Part shown: positions 9,285 through 17,528 of the stretch, in pieces
Layout of the letters: each line of letters opens with the position of its first letter
How positions within the stretch are numbered: position 1 is the first letter of the stretch
Source of the DNA: Devosia sp.
GTDB lineage: Bacteria; Pseudomonadota; Alphaproteobacteria; Rhizobiales; Devosiaceae
Direction: 5' to 3'
Assembly (NCBI RefSeq): GCF_030689745.1
Contig: NZ_JAUYGL010000079.1
Location: 1-64,000 of the forward strand
Length of the DNA: 64,000 nucleotides
Made by a program: the position numbers and the translations under genes
Notes under the pieces: generated by a model
Told to the model about the DNA's origin: nothing
The model's input: only the letters and a program-made list of their open reading frames with translations
Databases searched by the model: none

Positions 9285-9911
9285 TCAGGAGTAGGCGATG
9301 CTGGGCCTGGCCGCAACCCGCTCATGCCACCTGATCAGGTGCTGAAGTTCTCCCGGAATCTTGAGTTTGACGAAGTCGGCAAAGAGGAGCCCGGCGAAGG
9401 CGGTTATATCAGCTACCGAGAACTGGTCGCCGGCGAGGTACTTCTTCTCGGCCAGCACCTGGTTGAGGTAGCTCATGCAGGACACGGCGCGCTCCAGGCT
9501 TTTCTCACCCCACTCACGATTTTGATAGGTCTCTATCACCGGCCCCAGCCCTGGCGTTGCATGGTGGAAATAGCTGGCGACCGCGTCCAGCAATCCGCTC
9601 TCGGCACGGCGCTGCATCATATGAATTACTGCCCGCTCCCGTGCGCCTTGACCTGTCAGTGACGGGCGACCGTCGAGATTGTCTATGTACTCGGTGATCG
9701 CAGAGCATTCGGCAATCATCGTGCCGTCGTCCAGTTCCAGTACCGGGACCGCACCTGCGGGATTCTTGGCGAGGAACGCAGGTTGTTTGTGCTCCCCGGC
9801 GGGAACGTCGACGGAAATGAACTCTGCGAGGTCGAAGAGACCTTTCTCGGCCAAGGCGATGCGAATGCGTGCGGGGTTGGGAAAGCCTTTGTACTCATGG
9901 ATTCTTAGCAT
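9285..9911 (-). CDS. Glutathione S-transferase
   Basis: Product of 208 aa with the GST layout. The thioredoxin-like N-terminal domain begins MLRIHEYKGFPNPARIRIAL, with the cis-Pro segment NPAGAVPVLELDDG and the glutathione-contact motif IAECSAITEYID. A helical C-terminal domain carries AGDQFSVADITAFAGLLF. It would conjugate glutathione to electrophiles in the cytoplasm. It is the first gene of a GST-cupin pair downstream of a TetR gene, with a palindromic TetR-like site about 100 bp upstream. Confidence 0.85.
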   Translation of the reverse strand: MLRIHEYKGFPNPARIRIALAEKGLFDLAEFISVDVPAGEHKQPAFLAKNPAGAVPVLELDDGTMIAECSAITEYIDNLDGRPSLTGQGARERAVIHMMQRRAESGLLDAVASYFHHATPGLGPVIETYQNREWGEKSLERAVSCMSYLNQVLAEKKYLAGDQFSVADITAFAGLLFADFVKLKIPGELQHLIRWHERVAARPSIAYS

Positions 9912-10010
9912 GGCTGTGGTTCCTTGATGAACTGGCAGGTGGTTACGAGGTCACGCGGTTTGGACAGTCGAACTGGCGGCACAAAAGTGATTCATGTCAT
10001 GATCATCTTC

Positions 10011-10024
10011 CTACTAGTTGGTAG
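10011..10024. promoter_or_regulatory. Candidate TetR operator upstream of GST
   Basis: The inverted repeat CTACTAGTTGGTAG shares CTAC/GTAG arms with the site in front of the TetR gene at 10632. It sits between the GST start and the TetR stop, where a repressor would control GST-cupin transcription. Confidence 0.5.
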
Positions 10025-10045
10025 TCTGTTGGGGCAAAAAATTTG

Positions 10046-10621
10046 TTAACCCTCTGGCACGCGCAGGCGATCCAACAGCCCTGCCACCGCCTGCTCGAAG
10101 ACCTCGGGATCATCGAGTGCCAAGGCCAGCGACATTGCACCTTGCAGGGTGGCCAGCACGGTTCGGGCCTCGCGATGCGCCACGATGAGTGGATGCAGTT
10201 GGCTTTCCTTGTGACCGAGATCCAGTACCTGCTCGAGCCAGCGAAGATTGAGATTGAAGAACTGGCGAACGCCTATCTGCAGGCGGGGAGGCAGTATGGC
10301 CATTTCTCTTGCCAACACACCGCACAGACAGCCCTCCCTGGTTTCTATGCCCAGCCGATACATCGCCGCATAGGCGTTGAGTCGACCGACGGGGTCCTGA
10401 TGCTGAGCTGCAGCTTGTTCCAGCAAGGTCGCGAAGCGTTCCGTGTACGCCGCTACTATGGCTACCCCGAGATCTTCCTTGCTGGGGAAGTGGTGGTGGA
10501 TTGAGGGCTTGCGAATGCGAACCGCCTCCGCGAGATCGGCATAGGAAAAGCCAGAGTAGCCCTGCCTGCGTACCAGGCTGGTGGCTTTCTCGATCAGTGC
10601 ACTTCGGGTGTCTAGGCTCAT
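10046..10621 (-). CDS. TetR-family regulator
   Basis: Product of 191 aa. The N-terminal helix-turn-helix reads YSGFSYADLAEAVRIRKPSIHHHFPSKEDL (two adjoining parts), typical of TetR proteins. The C-terminal ligand domain is less conserved and contains a GCLCG motif. It lies upstream of, and in the same direction as, the GST-cupin pair. Palindromes with CTAC/GTAG arms precede both this gene and GST, which suggests autorepression and control of the pair, perhaps relieved by an electrophile acting on the cysteines. Confidence 0.8.
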   Translation of the reverse strand: MSLDTRSALIEKATSLVRRQGYSGFSYADLAEAVRIRKPSIHHHFPSKEDLGVAIVAAYTERFATLLEQAAAQHQDPVGRLNAYAAMYRLGIETREGCLCGVLAREMAILPPRLQIGVRQFFNLNLRWLEQVLDLGHKESQLHPLIVAHREARTVLATLQGAMSLALALDDPEVFEQAVAGLLDRLRVPEG

Positions 10622-10631
10622 GTTGGCAAAG

Positions 10632-10649
10632 CTACCTATCAGAAGGTAG
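10632..10649. promoter_or_regulatory. Candidate TetR operator at its own gene
   Basis: CTACCTATCAGAAGGTAG is an 18-bp inverted repeat with CTACCT/AGGTAG arms. It lies 11 bp upstream of the TetR start, positioned for autorepression. Confidence 0.6.
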
Positions 10650-10827
10650 GCGTGTCAACATCTGGATAGCTATCCACCCAGATCGTACGAACGGTTGCGC
10701 CTAGTCGCAGGGGAATGGCGCGATGAAAAAGTGCGCAGGGGCATGCACATTTCCCTGCAGTTTGAGCGAGCTGCTCACTGCAGTTGGGGTTGACGGGGCT
10801 GGTTGAGGCCACGCTTTCCTCAGGTGC

Positions 10828-10856
10828 TGTAACAAAACCCAGGTGACCGCTTCGAG
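10828..10856 (+). promoter_or_regulatory. ECF-type promoter before decayed porin
   Basis: TGTAAC (10828-10833), 17 bp, TTCGAG (10851-10856). It lies about 117 bp before the start codon of the porin remnant, matching the spacing of the copy in front of the intact porin at 48884. The last base of the -10 is G rather than the usual A. Confidence 0.7.
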
Positions 10857-10945
10857 CAGGTCAGTAGCGGTTGGGCTGGCATCGGAAAAACAACCAGCGT
10901 TCACCCCGTAGGGTGGCAAAACCGCCTACGCAAGAGGGGTATCCA

Positions 10946-11079
10946 ATGCGTTTGTTTAAATTCGGTCTTTTAGGCCTGGCAGTTGCCGCAGCCACAAGTA
11001 TCGAGGCTCACCCAATTAGATCGACGGTGATGTGGACGAGGTGCGTTTCATCGTCGAGTGCCCGTTGAGTGTTCTTTGA
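10946..11079 (+). pseudogene. OprD-type porin remnant, centre deleted
   Basis: The leader and signal peptide (MRLFKFGLLGLAVAAATSIEA) align with the intact porin at 49000, including the upstream CTACGCAAGAGGGGTA ribosome-site block. The sequence then jumps to the last beta-strand, readable in another frame as IDGDVDEVRFIVECPLSVL followed by TGA. About 1.2 kb of coding sequence is missing. The last strand and terminator match those of the intact gene. It is clearly a pseudogene. Confidence 0.85.
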
Positions 11080-11136
11080 CGTTTTTACTCACGGATGAGT
11101 GAGGTACAGGGGTTGCTCCTTGCCTCCCCGTCCTTT

Positions 11137-11162
11137 GGGCTGCAGTCGATGCAGCCCTTTTT
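11137..11162 (+). terminator. Rho-independent terminator of porin remnant
   Basis: Stem GGGCTGCA / TGCAGCCC with a five-base loop, followed by TTTTT. It corresponds in position to the terminator after the intact porin at 50380. Confidence 0.75.
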
Positions 11163-11216
11163 CAGTAACCCGCTCAGCTTCCCACGACGGCCGGAGACGA
11201 GCAGCAGTTTTATATT

Positions 11217-12175
11217 CAGATTGAAAGCTGCATCGGCGGGCCATCGATCAGCATGCCCGCCTGGCTCAAGCCGTTGCCGGCGATGGTGCACCCGAAATTC
11301 AGCGCTCGCTATTACGGCAGCGGCTTGGTCGCACCAGAGCTGCTCATGGGGCGCCGGGTGCTCGACCTGGGCAACGGCTCGGGCCGTGACTGCTATGTCC
11401 TGGCCCAACTGGTCGGGGCAGGGGGCTCGTTACTAGGCGTGGACATGACCGCCGAGCAGTTGGAAGTGGCCAACGCTTACCTCGATTACCATGCCGAGCG
11501 CTTCGGCTATGCCAATGTGGTCTTCCGCCAGGGCTATATCGAGGGTCTCGCCGCCCTGGATCTGGCCGACGCCTGCTTCGACGTGATCGTCTCCAACTGT
11601 GTGATCAACCTGTCACCGGACAAGGACAGCCTGCAGCGTGAGGCCCATCGCCTGCTCAAGCTGCGCGGCGAGCTGTATTTCTTCGACGTCTATGCCGACC
11701 GTCGTCTGGCCGACGTAGCTGCGCCAGGACGAGGTGCTCTATGGATGGCGAGGCCTGGGAGGTGCCCTGTACTGGAACGATTTCGAGAACCTGGCACGGC
11801 GCCACGGCTTTAGCGAGCCACGCATAGTCGAGGATCGCCCGATCAGCGTCGACGACCCGCATCTGGCGGAAAAACTGGGCGACGCGCGTTTCTTCTCCGC
11901 CACCTACCGGCTGTTCAAGCTCGACGGCCTGGAGGACTACGGTCAGGCGGTGATCTACAGGGCAGCATTACCGGCGCCACCCATGCTTTCATCCTCGACA
12001 AGCATCACCGCATCGAGACCGTTCGGCTATTCCCGGTATGCGACAATACCTGGCGCATGCTCAAGCACAGCCGCTTCGCCGCGCACTTCCAGTTCATCGG
12101 GGACTTCAGTTGCCATTACGGCCTGTTCGAAGGCTGCGGTGGCGGACTGCCGTTCGATCAGCAGGGTGCTGCTGA
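11217..12175 (+). pseudogene. arsM-like methyltransferase pseudogene
   Basis: From MPAWLKPL through the SAM motif VLDLGNGSGRD to NCVINLSPDKD it is a close relative of the intact ArsM-like protein at 62501. The first 20-30 residues are scrambled. A frame change lies near 11714 and another near 11960, after AVIYR. The Cys that follows YGE in the intact copy (YGECLGGAL) is lost here (YGWRGLGGAL). It is an older duplicate that no longer encodes an enzyme. Confidence 0.85.
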
Positions 12176-12180
12176 GGAAA

Positions 12181-12290
12181 ATGAATCAGATGAGCATACG
12201 TAACCTGCTTATCCTGGCCAGCAGCCTGATGCTCCTGGCTGGTTGCGTGCAGGCGCACAAGTAGACCATCACCGTCTCGGGTTACCAGTA
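12181..12290 (+). pseudogene. PstS-like lipoprotein remnant
   Basis: MNQMSIRNLLILASSLMLLAGC carries a lipobox (LAGC). After an in-frame TAG the frame continues TITVSGYQ. This matches the start of the substrate-binding protein at 63559 (signal, lipobox Cys, then TITLSGSS). Homology fades after about 12290. It completes the decayed porin-arsM-pstS order. Confidence 0.75.
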
Positions 12291-12342
12291 GCACTGGATA
12301 GGTTGCGAGAAAGCTCCGACCCCTCCCTTATTCTGCGGCTGG

Positions 12343-12624
12343 TTGACCGCCTGGATACCTGTCTGGCCGGTCGTGGCTGTCCGTGATGAGCTGCTGAAGC
12401 TTCACGCGATGGCCCTTACCCTCGGAGAGGGCGCGGCACTGACAGTGCCTACCGAGAATGCCCGCATCTGGTCAGTGGCCGAGTCGTTGCAGCAGGATCT
12501 TGAGGCCATCGCTGGGTGGGTGCGTTCTGCTCAAGCCGGGATAGCCCCTTGGTCAATTTGGCACCCGACCATGAGCAGTAAGCCTTTGGGAATAGGCCCC
12601 ATTGCAACGGAGCCGCAGACGTAG
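12343..12624 (+). CDS. Doubtful small hypothetical protein
   Basis: An open frame of 93 codons. The middle (LLKLHAMALTLGEGAALTVP...AESLQQDLEAIAGWVRSAQAG) looks like a real amphipathic helical protein, but both ends look out of frame. It may be a remnant of a longer gene. No family was recognised. The 250 bases after it hold nothing I can assign. Confidence 0.3.
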   Translation: MTAWIPVWPVVAVRDELLKLHAMALTLGEGAALTVPTENARIWSVAESLQQDLEAIAGWVRSAQAGIAPWSIWHPTMSSKPLGIGPIATEPQT

Positions 12625-12880
12625 GGCTCAGCGAGCATTCAGCAGGATGTGTTCGGCGAAGTCTGGGCTTGGGGCGTAACACAACAGAAAGCGCACGCCT
12701 GCGGAACTGAGCAACGGTTTGGCTTATGTGAGATCAGTTGAAGCCGTTGATCGAACTCACGCTTGAGCAACTTCACGGCTAAGAGTCACCATTGTCAGTG
12801 ACTCGACTCGGCAAGGGGGCGAGCATTCGTGATGATGCCGGTATCAGCTCGACCGCCTGAAGCAAGCTACCAGCTGGCCG

Positions 12881-13630
12881 TCAGATCTCTAGCTTTAAGC
12901 GCAGTTGCTCCGCAACGACTAGCTGAATGGCATTGGAGAAAGGAATCGATTCCTGCCTCACTTTGACGTTCAGGGCTTGCCATCCCGGCAGCAATTGCGC
13001 ATCGCCGACCGCGACCAAGCGGTTATGCTCTAACCGATACAGGTTACCGGTATCGAATGCGAACTGTATCTGCAGGTCAGGTCGCTGAACGGTCGAAAGA
13101 ACCTCCGAACGGAGGTTGTCGAGCAGGGCCGGATTCTCTCCGTCATCGGCCCAGTAGCCCAATACCATGTGGGCCTGCTGGGTCGAAATCAGCGTGCTAT
13201 AGACCAAACGCAGATGTTGCTCGGGAATACCGAGCAGGCGCAGGGTAAAGTACTTGGCGAGGGCAAAGTCCTCGCAGTCGCCGGCCCCCAGTTCAAGGGT
13301 TTCCCATGGCGAGGCCCAGTAATCGACTTGCCCCCATACCTCGGTATCTTCGCCATAACGGATATGGCGGTTGAAAAACGCATTAACCGCCTGCAGCTTT
13401 TTAGCGTCGCTCAAGTGCATCGACTGTACGATCAGCGATTGCCAGTCCTGCAGTCGCTGTGCCGCCTGTTCGCCCCGATGCACGCTTGGGGGGAGAGGCG
13501 ACGCTTTGGCTGTTCCCAGGATCAGGCTGGCGCTGATGATCAGCCCCGTCAGAACCTGACGCCGGCGCCACAGCAAAAACGCGATGAGAAAGTGCAACTC
13601 TATCAAGCAGCGCTCCTGAACATATGGCAA
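12881..13630 (-). CDS. LapG-like periplasmic cysteine protease
   Basis: Product of 249 aa of the bacterial transglutaminase-like cysteine protease family (BTLCP). A membrane/signal segment (VLTGLIISASLILG) precedes the domain. The catalytic triad is visible as Cys in GAGDCEDFALAKY, His in QQAHMVLGYWA and Asp in ALLDNL. LapG cleaves the large adhesin LapA in the periplasm when c-di-GMP is low and its inhibitor LapD lets go. Neither lapD nor lapA is adjacent here, so it may be a paralogue with another substrate. The c-di-GMP proteins at 14258 and 23602 are the nearest functional links. Confidence 0.75.
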   Translation of the reverse strand: MPYVQERCLIELHFLIAFLLWRRRQVLTGLIISASLILGTAKASPLPPSVHRGEQAAQRLQDWQSLIVQSMHLSDAKKLQAVNAFFNRHIRYGEDTEVWGQVDYWASPWETLELGAGDCEDFALAKYFTLRLLGIPEQHLRLVYSTLISTQQAHMVLGYWADDGENPALLDNLRSEVLSTVQRPDLQIQFAFDTGNLYRLEHNRLVAVGDAQLLPGWQALNVKVRQESIPFSNAIQLVVAEQLRLKLEI

Positions 13631-13742
13631 GAGATTACCACCTGAAGCATGTCAACAGGCCTTGACACCATAAGACCTAGGGACCTCGCGGACAAGGTGC
13701 GTCCGTCGGCTAAGCGGGGCGACTGTAGTTCGGCAGGTCGCC

Positions 13743-13771
13743 TGTAACAAAGGGGCTCCCCAGTCATCCGA
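13743..13771 (+). promoter_or_regulatory. ECF-type promoter of small exported gene 1
   Basis: TGTAAC (13743-13748), 17 bp, ATCCGA (13766-13771), 33 bp before the start codon at 13805. The downstream leader AATGATG...GAGGATGACACC is shared with the paralogous gene at 36197. Confidence 0.75.
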
Positions 13772-13804
13772 ATGATGAGTAACGCATCTTTGGAGGATGA
13801 CACC

Positions 13805-14086
13805 ATGAAATCGATACTGGGCATGACGGCACTGGCCGCGCTGATGATGGGCGCTGCCGTGACCACGGTGCAGGCCGAAGGTGGCAGCGACCGCCTGATC
13901 GGCTACCGCTTGCAGCAAGAGACACTGGTGAGTGATCGCGCCAGCCGGGACTCAGGTGAGCGCTTTGTTCAGATGCTCAAGGAGCAGCCCACGGCCGCCG
14001 GTACTGCGCGCGAGCAGCAGGACCAACTGATCGAGGAGCCGAAACGTGGCATCCGGAGGGACAGAGAACTCTACGGTCCCCATTGA
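13805..14086 (+). CDS. Small exported protein, PtrA-like (copy 1)
   Basis: Product of 93 aa. A clear signal peptide (MKSILGMTALAALMMGAAV...VQA) is followed by EGGSDRL, a polar helical stretch and the C-terminal motif RELYGPH. Two paralogues lie at 35916 and 36626. The EGG-x-DR start of the mature protein resembles the short Pseudomonas family named for the PtrA N-terminal domain; that assignment is tentative. It has no cysteines in the mature part. A GAGGATGACACC leader supplies the ribosome site. It is driven by the ECF-type promoter at 13743. Confidence 0.75.
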   Translation: MKSILGMTALAALMMGAAVTTVQAEGGSDRLIGYRLQQETLVSDRASRDSGERFVQMLKEQPTAAGTAREQQDQLIEEPKRGIRRDRELYGPH

Positions 14087-14257
14087 TTGATGGCCTGCAC
14101 GCTGCCGACTGAAGCAGGGGGGCGATGCCAACAAAGCCGGCATTACCCACCCCTCGGCACAGGGACGTGCCACCCAATCGCTGGGACGTGGAAGCGTTGA
14201 AGAAACGTCCTGCTAACTTGCCGTGTACTTCTGCCCCTGGCCCTGGAGGCCCGTCCC

Positions 14258-15208
14258 ATGCGGTCTTTTCTCTCTGGTTGGTTGAGCAAGGCGGCGCAGG
14301 GGGCGAGTAGCGCTGACGACCCGTCGAAAGCCTTGGTTAGCAGCCTGCTGATGATGGCCTGGTTCGTCGAAGCCAGGGATCCCTATACCGGGGGCCATCT
14401 GTGGCGTGTGTCGCGTTATGCCAGGTTGCTTGGCGAGGCGGCCGGGTTGCCCTCAGCCGATGTGGCTCGATCCAGCCTGGGCGGTTTTCTGCATGATTTG
14501 GGCAAGATCGGCATACCCGACGCCGTGCTGCGCAAGAGCAGCGCCTTGACTGAAGACGAGTTCGCCGTCGTACGCACCCATCCGGAGATGGGCTGGCGCA
14601 TGCTCGCCGGCCACCCGTTGGCCGATCTGATCAAAGAGGCGGTCTACAGCCATCACGAACGCCCCGATGGCAGGGGCTATCCGCGCGGCCTGCGGGCCGA
14701 GGAGATTCATCTGGATGCGCGTATCGTCGGTATCTGCGATGCGTTCGATGCCATGACCAGCAGCCGTCCCTACCGCGCCGGCATGAGTCGCGGGCAGGCG
14801 TTGGCCATTATCCAGAGCCAGAGCGGCAGTCAGTTCGACCTCGAATTGAGTCGGGTTTTCATCGATCTGGGCAAACGCGGCGTGTTCGACCATGTGATGG
14901 GCCACTCGGATGATGGCATCCCGTTGCAGGAGTGCCCCATGTGCGGCCCCACCCTGGTTCTCAAGCGCAGTCAGCAGGCGGGCGAACACATCTACTGCCG
15001 CAACTGCGGTGGAGAGTTTGCCCTTGAAGCCGAGGATGCCACGCTTGTCGCTCGGCCTACGGGAAGAACCGGAAGTCCAGCGGATCTGCAGCCGGACGTC
15101 GACCATGAGCTGATCCGTAAGGTGGTGGAGGAGGCCGTCGACAGGATGCCGCTCGAGCAGATGCTGGCGAGTGCCGGGCAGGCGCGCGCTCGTGGAGACG
15201 TGGGATGA
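14258..15208 (+). CDS. HD-GYP protein with C-terminal zinc ribbon
   Basis: Product of 316 aa. The HD-GYP domain covers about residues 40-210: GGHLWRVSRYA, HDLGKIGIPDAVL (the HD pair), HPEMGWRM, SHHERPDGRGYP (the GYP loop) and DAFDAMTS. Such domains hydrolyse cyclic di-GMP. A four-cysteine ribbon follows (CPMCGPTLVL...YCRNCGGEF), then a short helical tail. No transmembrane segment or receiver domain is present, so the input signal may come through the ribbon. GGAGG precedes the ATG. The gene overlaps the start of nrtS. Confidence 0.85.
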   Translation: MRSFLSGWLSKAAQGASSADDPSKALVSSLLMMAWFVEARDPYTGGHLWRVSRYARLLGEAAGLPSADVARSSLGGFLHDLGKIGIPDAVLRKSSALTEDEFAVVRTHPEMGWRMLAGHPLADLIKEAVYSHHERPDGRGYPRGLRAEEIHLDARIVGICDAFDAMTSSRPYRAGMSRGQALAIIQSQSGSQFDLELSRVFIDLGKRGVFDHVMGHSDDGIPLQECPMCGPTLVLKRSQQAGEHIYCRNCGGEFALEAEDATLVARPTGRTGSPADLQPDVDHELIRKVVEEAVDRMPLEQMLASAGQARARGDVG

Positions 15209-15498
15209 TGCGGGACTGGTGTTCTCGGCTATCACGTGATCTGGTATGGCGCGCGGTCAAGATCTCCTTTGTCGTGGGCAGCATCCTCAACCTGATCAAT
15301 CAGGGTGAAGTGCTCTGGGGTGCAGCTGAGCTGTCCATCCCGCATGTAGTGCTCAACTATCTGGTGCCATTCGCTGTGTCTCTCTTCAGCGCCATGCAGG
15401 CTCGCGCGCAGAGCCGGCCGCTGTCGAAAGCGTTCAAAACGGCTGACGTTCGCCCTGCAGCCAGCGCCAGGAATCCAGGGCGTCGAAGTACAGGCTGA
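15205..15498 (+). CDS. NrtS-like small membrane protein
   Basis: Product of 97 aa with two transmembrane helices: VKISFVVGSILNLINQGE and VVLNYLVPFAVSLFSAM. This matches the NrtS family, proposed to act in nitrate/nitrite transport. The ATG overlaps the HD-GYP stop. The last 20 codons overlap the 3' end of the convergent gene at 15434, so the native stop may once have been earlier. Confidence 0.65.
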   Translation: MMRDWCSRLSRDLVWRAVKISFVVGSILNLINQGEVLWGAAELSIPHVVLNYLVPFAVSLFSAMQARAQSRPLSKAFKTADVRPAASARNPGRRSTG

Positions 15499-15841
15499 GG
15501 CCATTCACTGCCAGAACCAGGCAGACATACATGACTTCAACGGCAGTGGGCGTGCTTGCCACCAGATACATCAGCAGCATCACCTCAAGTGGTCCCCACA
15601 CCAGCAGATGGGGCAAGGCCATCAAGCGAGTGAACCCCGCATACCAGTACATCAACAGCATATTGCTGCCCAGGGCCAGCAGGGCAGCCAGCGCGATCAT
15701 GCGCGCGCCGGGGTAATCGAGCAGCAACAGGCTGAGCAGGTTGGCGGGCAAGAGGATGGCGGCCATCCACAGCTGTACCCACAGTGGCAGGCGGCGAAAG
15801 GATTGCCAGAGGCGCTGGTGCAGTTCGACGAATGCGTTCAT
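15434..15841 (-). CDS. Unknown four-helix membrane protein
   Basis: Product of 135 aa with four hydrophobic helices (LWMAAILLPANLLSLLLL, MIALAALLALGSNMLLM, LLVWGPLEVMLLMYLV, MYVCLVLAVNGLSLYF). No family was recognised. Its ATG overlaps the patatin stop by 4 bp, so it is translationally coupled as the last gene of the arsenosugar glycosyltransferase operon. Function unknown. Confidence 0.65.
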   Translation of the reverse strand: MNAFVELHQRLWQSFRRLPLWVQLWMAAILLPANLLSLLLLDYPGARMIALAALLALGSNMLLMYWYAGFTRLMALPHLLVWGPLEVMLLMYLVASTPTAVEVMYVCLVLAVNGLSLYFDALDSWRWLQGERQPF

Positions 15842-16719
15842 GCCATCCCCTTCATATCCATATCGGTGTGCAGGTGCGCGCGCAAGGAGTCGGGAACGCC
15901 CGTTTGCTCGAGCCCACCAGTGTCCAGCCAGGTCTGGGTCTGCAGGCGGGCACGCTCGATCAGGCTGCGCGTCTGGGTGAAATCGAATACCGAAACGCCC
16001 AGGGGGCATAAGGGGGCGGCCACATGGATATGGGCCTGCGGGGCATACAGCTCGATGTCGCGTACCAGCTGGCGCATGCTCATCAGGTTGAGGGTATGCA
16101 GGGCCAGCGCCACGAACCCCTTGGGCGGCGCTTTGCAGGCACAACCAAAACCGGTGGGCAGCACCACAATGCGCTTCGCGCCCAGTGCCACGGCACTGGC
16201 GATCGGGGTATTGCTGGCTACGCCGCCGTCCATCAGCAGGTGTCCGTTGATTGCGATCGGTGGATAGACCAGCGGAATGGCGGCGCTGGCCAGCAAGGCC
16301 TGGAGGATGTCGCCCTGCGACTGCAGCACCTCGGCACCACTGAGCAGGTCGGTGGTGACCACATGCAGGGGCAGTTCGCAGTCTTCCAGGCGACTGATCG
16401 GCAACGCAGACAGAATCATCCGGCGCAGGCCGGCGTTGTCGAGGATATGTCCGCGGCGTAGCAGCAGGGCCTTGGTCGCGCCCAGCAGGGAAAAGGGAAA
16501 AATGTCCCGCCTGCCAAGCGCGCACCAGATGTCAGCCAGCTCAGCGGCGCCTTTGGCGCTCGGTTTGCTGGCGAAATGGGCACCGTTGATGGCGCCGACC
16601 GACGCCCCGACCACCAGGTCGATCGCAACCTCTGCCGCTATCAACGCCTGCAGCATGCCGACCTGCACGGCCCCCAGGCTGCCGCCGCCGGCGAGTACCA
16701 ACGCGGTCTTGTCTGTCAT
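15838..16719 (-). CDS. Patatin-like phospholipase
   Basis: Product of 293 aa of the RssA/patatin type. The oxyanion loop is GGGSLGA, the nucleophile elbow GASVG and the catalytic Asp sits in MDGGVASN. It would hydrolyse phospholipid or acyl esters in the cytoplasm or at the inner membrane. It follows the DUF547 gene by 15 bp and is coupled to the membrane-protein gene behind it. The operon context, with glycosyltransferases that act on arsenosugars, suggests a part in arsenolipid or membrane-lipid turnover, which is inference. Confidence 0.85.
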   Translation of the reverse strand: MTDKTALVLAGGGSLGAVQVGMLQALIAAEVAIDLVVGASVGAINGAHFASKPSAKGAAELADIWCALGRRDIFPFSLLGATKALLLRRGHILDNAGLRRMILSALPISRLEDCELPLHVVTTDLLSGAEVLQSQGDILQALLASAAIPLVYPPIAINGHLLMDGGVASNTPIASAVALGAKRIVVLPTGFGCACKAPPKGFVALALHTLNLMSMRQLVRDIELYAPQAHIHVAAPLCPLGVSVFDFTQTRSLIERARLQTQTWLDTGGLEQTGVPDSLRAHLHTDMDMKGMA

Positions 16720-16734
16720 CGTGTGCGCTCCGGG

Positions 16735-17520
16735 TCAATGGGCTTGGTTGAGTGACCAATCGTAGTCGAGGAACTCCACTTTGCCTGTGCGCTGAGCTTG
16801 TTCCAGCTGCTCTGCGGTTGCCAGCAAGGTCGCCTGTTTTTGCAGATAGGCTTGCAGCGAGCCCGATTGCTTGGCGAAGTCGTCGGCGTACCAATCGAAA
16901 ATTTTCGAGACCCGGAAATGGTCGCCGGCTGCATCGAAACGGTTGCGGCTGCGATCACTGAGAAAGCGCCGCTGGCTGTCCTGCAGCTGCGCATCGAGTG
17001 CGCTGGCAACGAAGGCCTCGGGGCGCAGGGCAGGGCAGCCTATGGAGGCACAGTTAACCGCGAAGTGGATGCGCGGTTCGTCGAATTCGCCAGGTTCGCG
17101 GATCATCGAGTGCTCGATCTGATTCAGCGTCAAGGTCTGGCCAAACAGCGGGATGAATGCCTGATTCCAGGGGCTGGCGAACAGTCCGCCAATCTCCTTG
17201 ATCGAGTCCAGGGGGTAATGCTCGGTGACCAGCTTCAACGTGAAGGCGTTATAGGCATTGATCAGAAAGGCCAGGCGCTGGTCGCGGTTCCAGCTATCAT
17301 ATTGCTGGCGTTGCACACTCGAGAGAACGGCCAGATAGCGTTCAAGCTCGGCCTGATCCTGTTGCAAGCCCTGGTAATCGACTTGACTGGCAAAGCCGGG
17401 CTTGACCCAGGTGACATGGCGGCTCAGCAGGGCTGTCCATTGCGGGTGGTCATGCTCGAATGCGTTGGCAAACGACAGACCGCTCAGGCACAACATGACC
17501 AGGAATAACAAGGCGCGCAT
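16735..17520 (-). CDS. DUF547 exported protein
   Basis: Product of 261 aa. A signal peptide (MRALLFLVMLCLSGLSFANA) is followed by the DUF547 core: LAFLINAYNAFTLKLV, a KEIGG segment and RIHFAVNCASIGCPALRPEAF. The conserved NAYNA and NCAS-GCP motifs suggest a thiol-dependent enzyme, but the activity is unknown. It is the third gene of the operon that begins with two arsenosugar-type glycosyltransferases, a known neighbourhood for DUF547. Confidence 0.8.
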   Translation of the reverse strand: MRALLFLVMLCLSGLSFANAFEHDHPQWTALLSRHVTWVKPGFASQVDYQGLQQDQAELERYLAVLSSVQRQQYDSWNRDQRLAFLINAYNAFTLKLVTEHYPLDSIKEIGGLFASPWNQAFIPLFGQTLTLNQIEHSMIREPGEFDEPRIHFAVNCASIGCPALRPEAFVASALDAQLQDSQRRFLSDRSRNRFDAAGDHFRVSKIFDWYADDFAKQSGSLQAYLQKQATLLATAEQLEQAQRTGKVEFLDYDWSLNQAH

Positions 17521-17528
17521 GAGGGATC

